64,000 nucleotides of DNA, from assembly GCF_000163055.2 (NCBI RefSeq), contig NC_022111.1, positions 186,001 to 250,000 on the forward strand, read 5' to 3'. The notes below the pieces were generated by a model, which was given only the letters and a program-made list of their open reading frames with translations, was not told the origin of the DNA and did not search any database. Shown one piece after another: positions 62,485 through 64,000 of this stretch; the stretch's first letter is position 1; each line of letters starts with the position of its first letter. This DNA is from Prevotella sp. oral taxon 299 str. F0039. Lineage in GTDB: Bacteria > Bacteroidota > Bacteroidia > Bacteroidales > Bacteroidaceae. The position numbers and the translations under genes were made by a program.

Positions 62485-63186
62485 ATGAAACGTTTAGTTG
62501 CATTGTTTATTCTTGTGCTTATCGGAGTTAAAATGTTATGTGCACAGACCTACACCGAGCATATACAGCAACGCAAACCAAACCAAGGAACAGTTGTAAT
62601 AAACCAAAGTAAAGAGATTTCTGAATTGGTTAATGGGGCTAAAACGGGTTCCGTTACACCCGTTGCGCCTGCTTCTCAAAAAGAAAAAACTACTATTTCA
62701 CAGGATAATAAGACTGCGGATAAAACACAAACAGCCACTCTCCCTAATGCTTCAATTAAGCAATCTCCCACTAATAGTACCACAGTAACAAAGCAAGATG
62801 GTGATTCTAAAAAGGATTATACAAAACACGAACAAGATAAGAAGAAAGTAGAAACCCCTCAAGACGATAAAGAATTAGAAATACCAGTTATCGATACCCG
62901 AAAGAAAGTGATGCTTGGTAGTTATAAAGTAGATGGTTATCGTGTGCAAGTTTATGCAGGAGGAAACTCTAGAAAAGATCGTCAAACAGCTGAAGATATA
63001 GGTACTAAGCTTAAAATAAGTTTTCCTACCGAACCTGTTTATGTGCATTTTTATTCACCAAGATGGATTTGTCGTATAGGTAACTATCGTTCTTATGATG
63101 AAGCTGTGCGTATGCTTAAAGAAGTAAAGGCAATGGGTTTTAAACAAGCAGCATTGGTAAGAGGTAAGATTACGGTTCAAAACTAA
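62485..63186 (+). CDS. SPOR domain-containing secreted protein
   Basis: This 233-residue protein has a signal peptide (about residues 1-20), a long polar, Thr/Ser/Lys-rich disordered middle (about 35-145), and a C-terminal SPOR domain (about 155-230: [21 protein letters not shown], then [13 protein letters not shown]). SPOR domains bind denuded septal peptidoglycan and target proteins to division sites. The neighbourhood with tpiA and folE is a conserved Bacteroidetes arrangement with no clear functional link. Confidence 0.92.
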   Translation: MKRLVALFILVLIGVKMLCAQTYTEHIQQRKPNQGTVVINQSKEISELVNGAKTGSVTPVAPASQKEKTTISQDNKTADKTQTATLPNASIKQSPTNSTTVTKQDGDSKKDYTKHEQDKKKVETPQDDKELEIPVIDTRKKVMLGSYKVDGYRVQVYAGGNSRKDRQTAEDIGTKLKISFPTEPVYVHFYSPRWICRIGNYRSYDEAVRMLKEVKAMGFKQAALVRGKITVQN

Positions 63187-63191
63187 TTAAA

Positions 63192-63773
63192 ATGAGAAAC
63201 GAAAGGGATTCTAAACAGCCAATTGTGGCTCTCGAAGAGCACTATAAACAGATTCTTGAATTACTAGGAGAAGATAGTAATAGAATAGGACTTGAGCGAA
63301 CTCCACAACGTGTTGCTCAGGCAATGTGTGAGCTGACAAGAGGTTATGACGAAGATCCTTCGGCAGAACTCATTAACTCTTCTTTCAAAGAAGAATATCA
63401 ACGAATGGTGATAGTTAAAGACATTCGTTTTTTTTCGATGTGTGAACATCATCTACTTCCATTCTATGGAAAGGTGCATGTGGCATATATTCCCAATCAA
63501 CTAGTAACAGGATTAAGCAAGATTGCACGTGTCGTAGATATCTTTAGTCATCGACTTCAGGTGCAAGAGCGTTTCACTCGTGAGATAAAAGAATGCATAG
63601 AGGAAGCTCTTCAGCCACAAGGTGTCATCGTTTACGTTGAGGCTGAGCACATGTGCGTGCAGATGCGAGGTGAAGAAAAACAGCATGCTGCCATTACCAC
63701 AATTGATTATTGTGGCGTGTTTGATGATATAGAACAGCGCAAAGAATTTATATCAATGATTCAGAAACATTGA
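63192..63773 (+). CDS. folE: GTP cyclohydrolase I
   Basis: The 193-residue enzyme converts GTP to 7,8-dihydroneopterin triphosphate, the first step of folate synthesis. It has the zinc-binding [14 protein letters not shown] (Cys and His), [16 protein letters not shown], and the C-terminal [11 protein letters not shown] with the second zinc Cys. It starts 5 bp after the SPOR gene, so it is co-transcribed. Length is normal for the type IA enzyme. Confidence 0.96.
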   Translation: MRNERDSKQPIVALEEHYKQILELLGEDSNRIGLERTPQRVAQAMCELTRGYDEDPSAELINSSFKEEYQRMVIVKDIRFFSMCEHHLLPFYGKVHVAYIPNQLVTGLSKIARVVDIFSHRLQVQERFTREIKECIEEALQPQGVIVYVEAEHMCVQMRGEEKQHAAITTIDYCGVFDDIEQRKEFISMIQKH

Positions 63774-64000
63774 TGTTGAAATCTAAAATAATTTTATTGT
63801 TTTTGAAGAGCAATGCTATTTTCTCAAAGTAGATTTTATTATAATCCCATCTATTTGCTTTTAGAAGAGAAAGCAATCTTCTTTCTATAATATACTAAGG
63901 TGTAAACAAATACTTTGCGATGTTATTGAAAGATAGAAACTAACGAATAAAACAGAAACTCCATATATTAACCCCATAAAGAATAAGTAAAATGAAATTT
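63774..64000. other. Intergenic region at the right edge
   Basis: AT-rich, with no gene or strong hairpin. The window ends in ATGAAATTT (63992-64000), possibly the first three codons of the next plus-strand gene. Confidence 0.4.

Overview
The window looks like the chromosome of a Bacteroidales bacterium, most likely a Prevotellaceae member. The evidence is a SusC/SusD pair, Bacteroides-type conjugative-transposon tra genes, many promoters with the Bacteroidetes -7 box TAnnTTTG, a C10 (interpain/streptopain-like) cysteine protease, and an AT-rich genome whose genes often start only a few bases after the promoter box. Species cannot be fixed from the sequence alone.

Region 1 (1 to about 20,081) is most of an integrated conjugative transposon of the CTnDOT/Tra class; its left end lies outside the window. 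A plus-strand transfer operon (traA partial, traB-like, a TraC/D-like gene, traE, F, G, I, J, K, L, M, N, O, Q and a lysozyme) ends at a strong terminator at 11,946. It is followed by a visibly AT-richer two-gene cargo operon with its own promoter: a protein with an AbiJ-like N-terminus and a HEPN RNase motif (12,051-12,923), overlapping by 4 bp a caspase-like protease with an unrecognised C-terminal half (12,920-14,362). I consider this pair the best candidate in the window for a little-described immune or suicide system. Opposite-strand accessory genes (PcfM-, PcfJ- and PcfK-like, DUF1896 and small unknowns), a possible structured RNA and an IntDOT-like tyrosine recombinase complete the element. 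It abuts the 3' end of a tRNA-Ser(UGA) gene, the probable attachment site.

Region 2 (20,289-31,574) holds mutS2, then a cargo segment (an outer-membrane barrel protein and a small unknown gene) bracketed by two inverted, decayed IS3-like remnants, then a susD/susC nutrient-uptake pair.

Region 3 (31,575-56,955) is ordinary core genome. It has agmatine-to-putrescine genes (aguA, aguB), a FetAB-like pair whose ATPase has lost its catalytic motifs, a secreted nuclease, transketolase and rpiB, an acyltransferase, a Zn-ribbon protein with a Nif3-like protein, nhaA, a secreted C10 protease, threonine deaminase, ridA, pyruvate formate-lyase with its activase, and a GH92-GH125 mannosidase operon for host or fungal mannan/N-glycan breakdown.

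Region 4 (56,956-64,000) contains an RNA methyltransferase and CCA-adding enzyme operon, a small lipoprotein, a DUF1599 protein, a DoxX-like membrane protein fused in frame to triosephosphate isomerase, a SPOR protein and folE.

An unexpected feature of the core genome is a family of intergenic tandem repeats with an exact 22-bp period and core AAAAGCATTG. Arrays lie at about 31,846, 36,589, 40,822, 42,711, 46,794 and 56,734.
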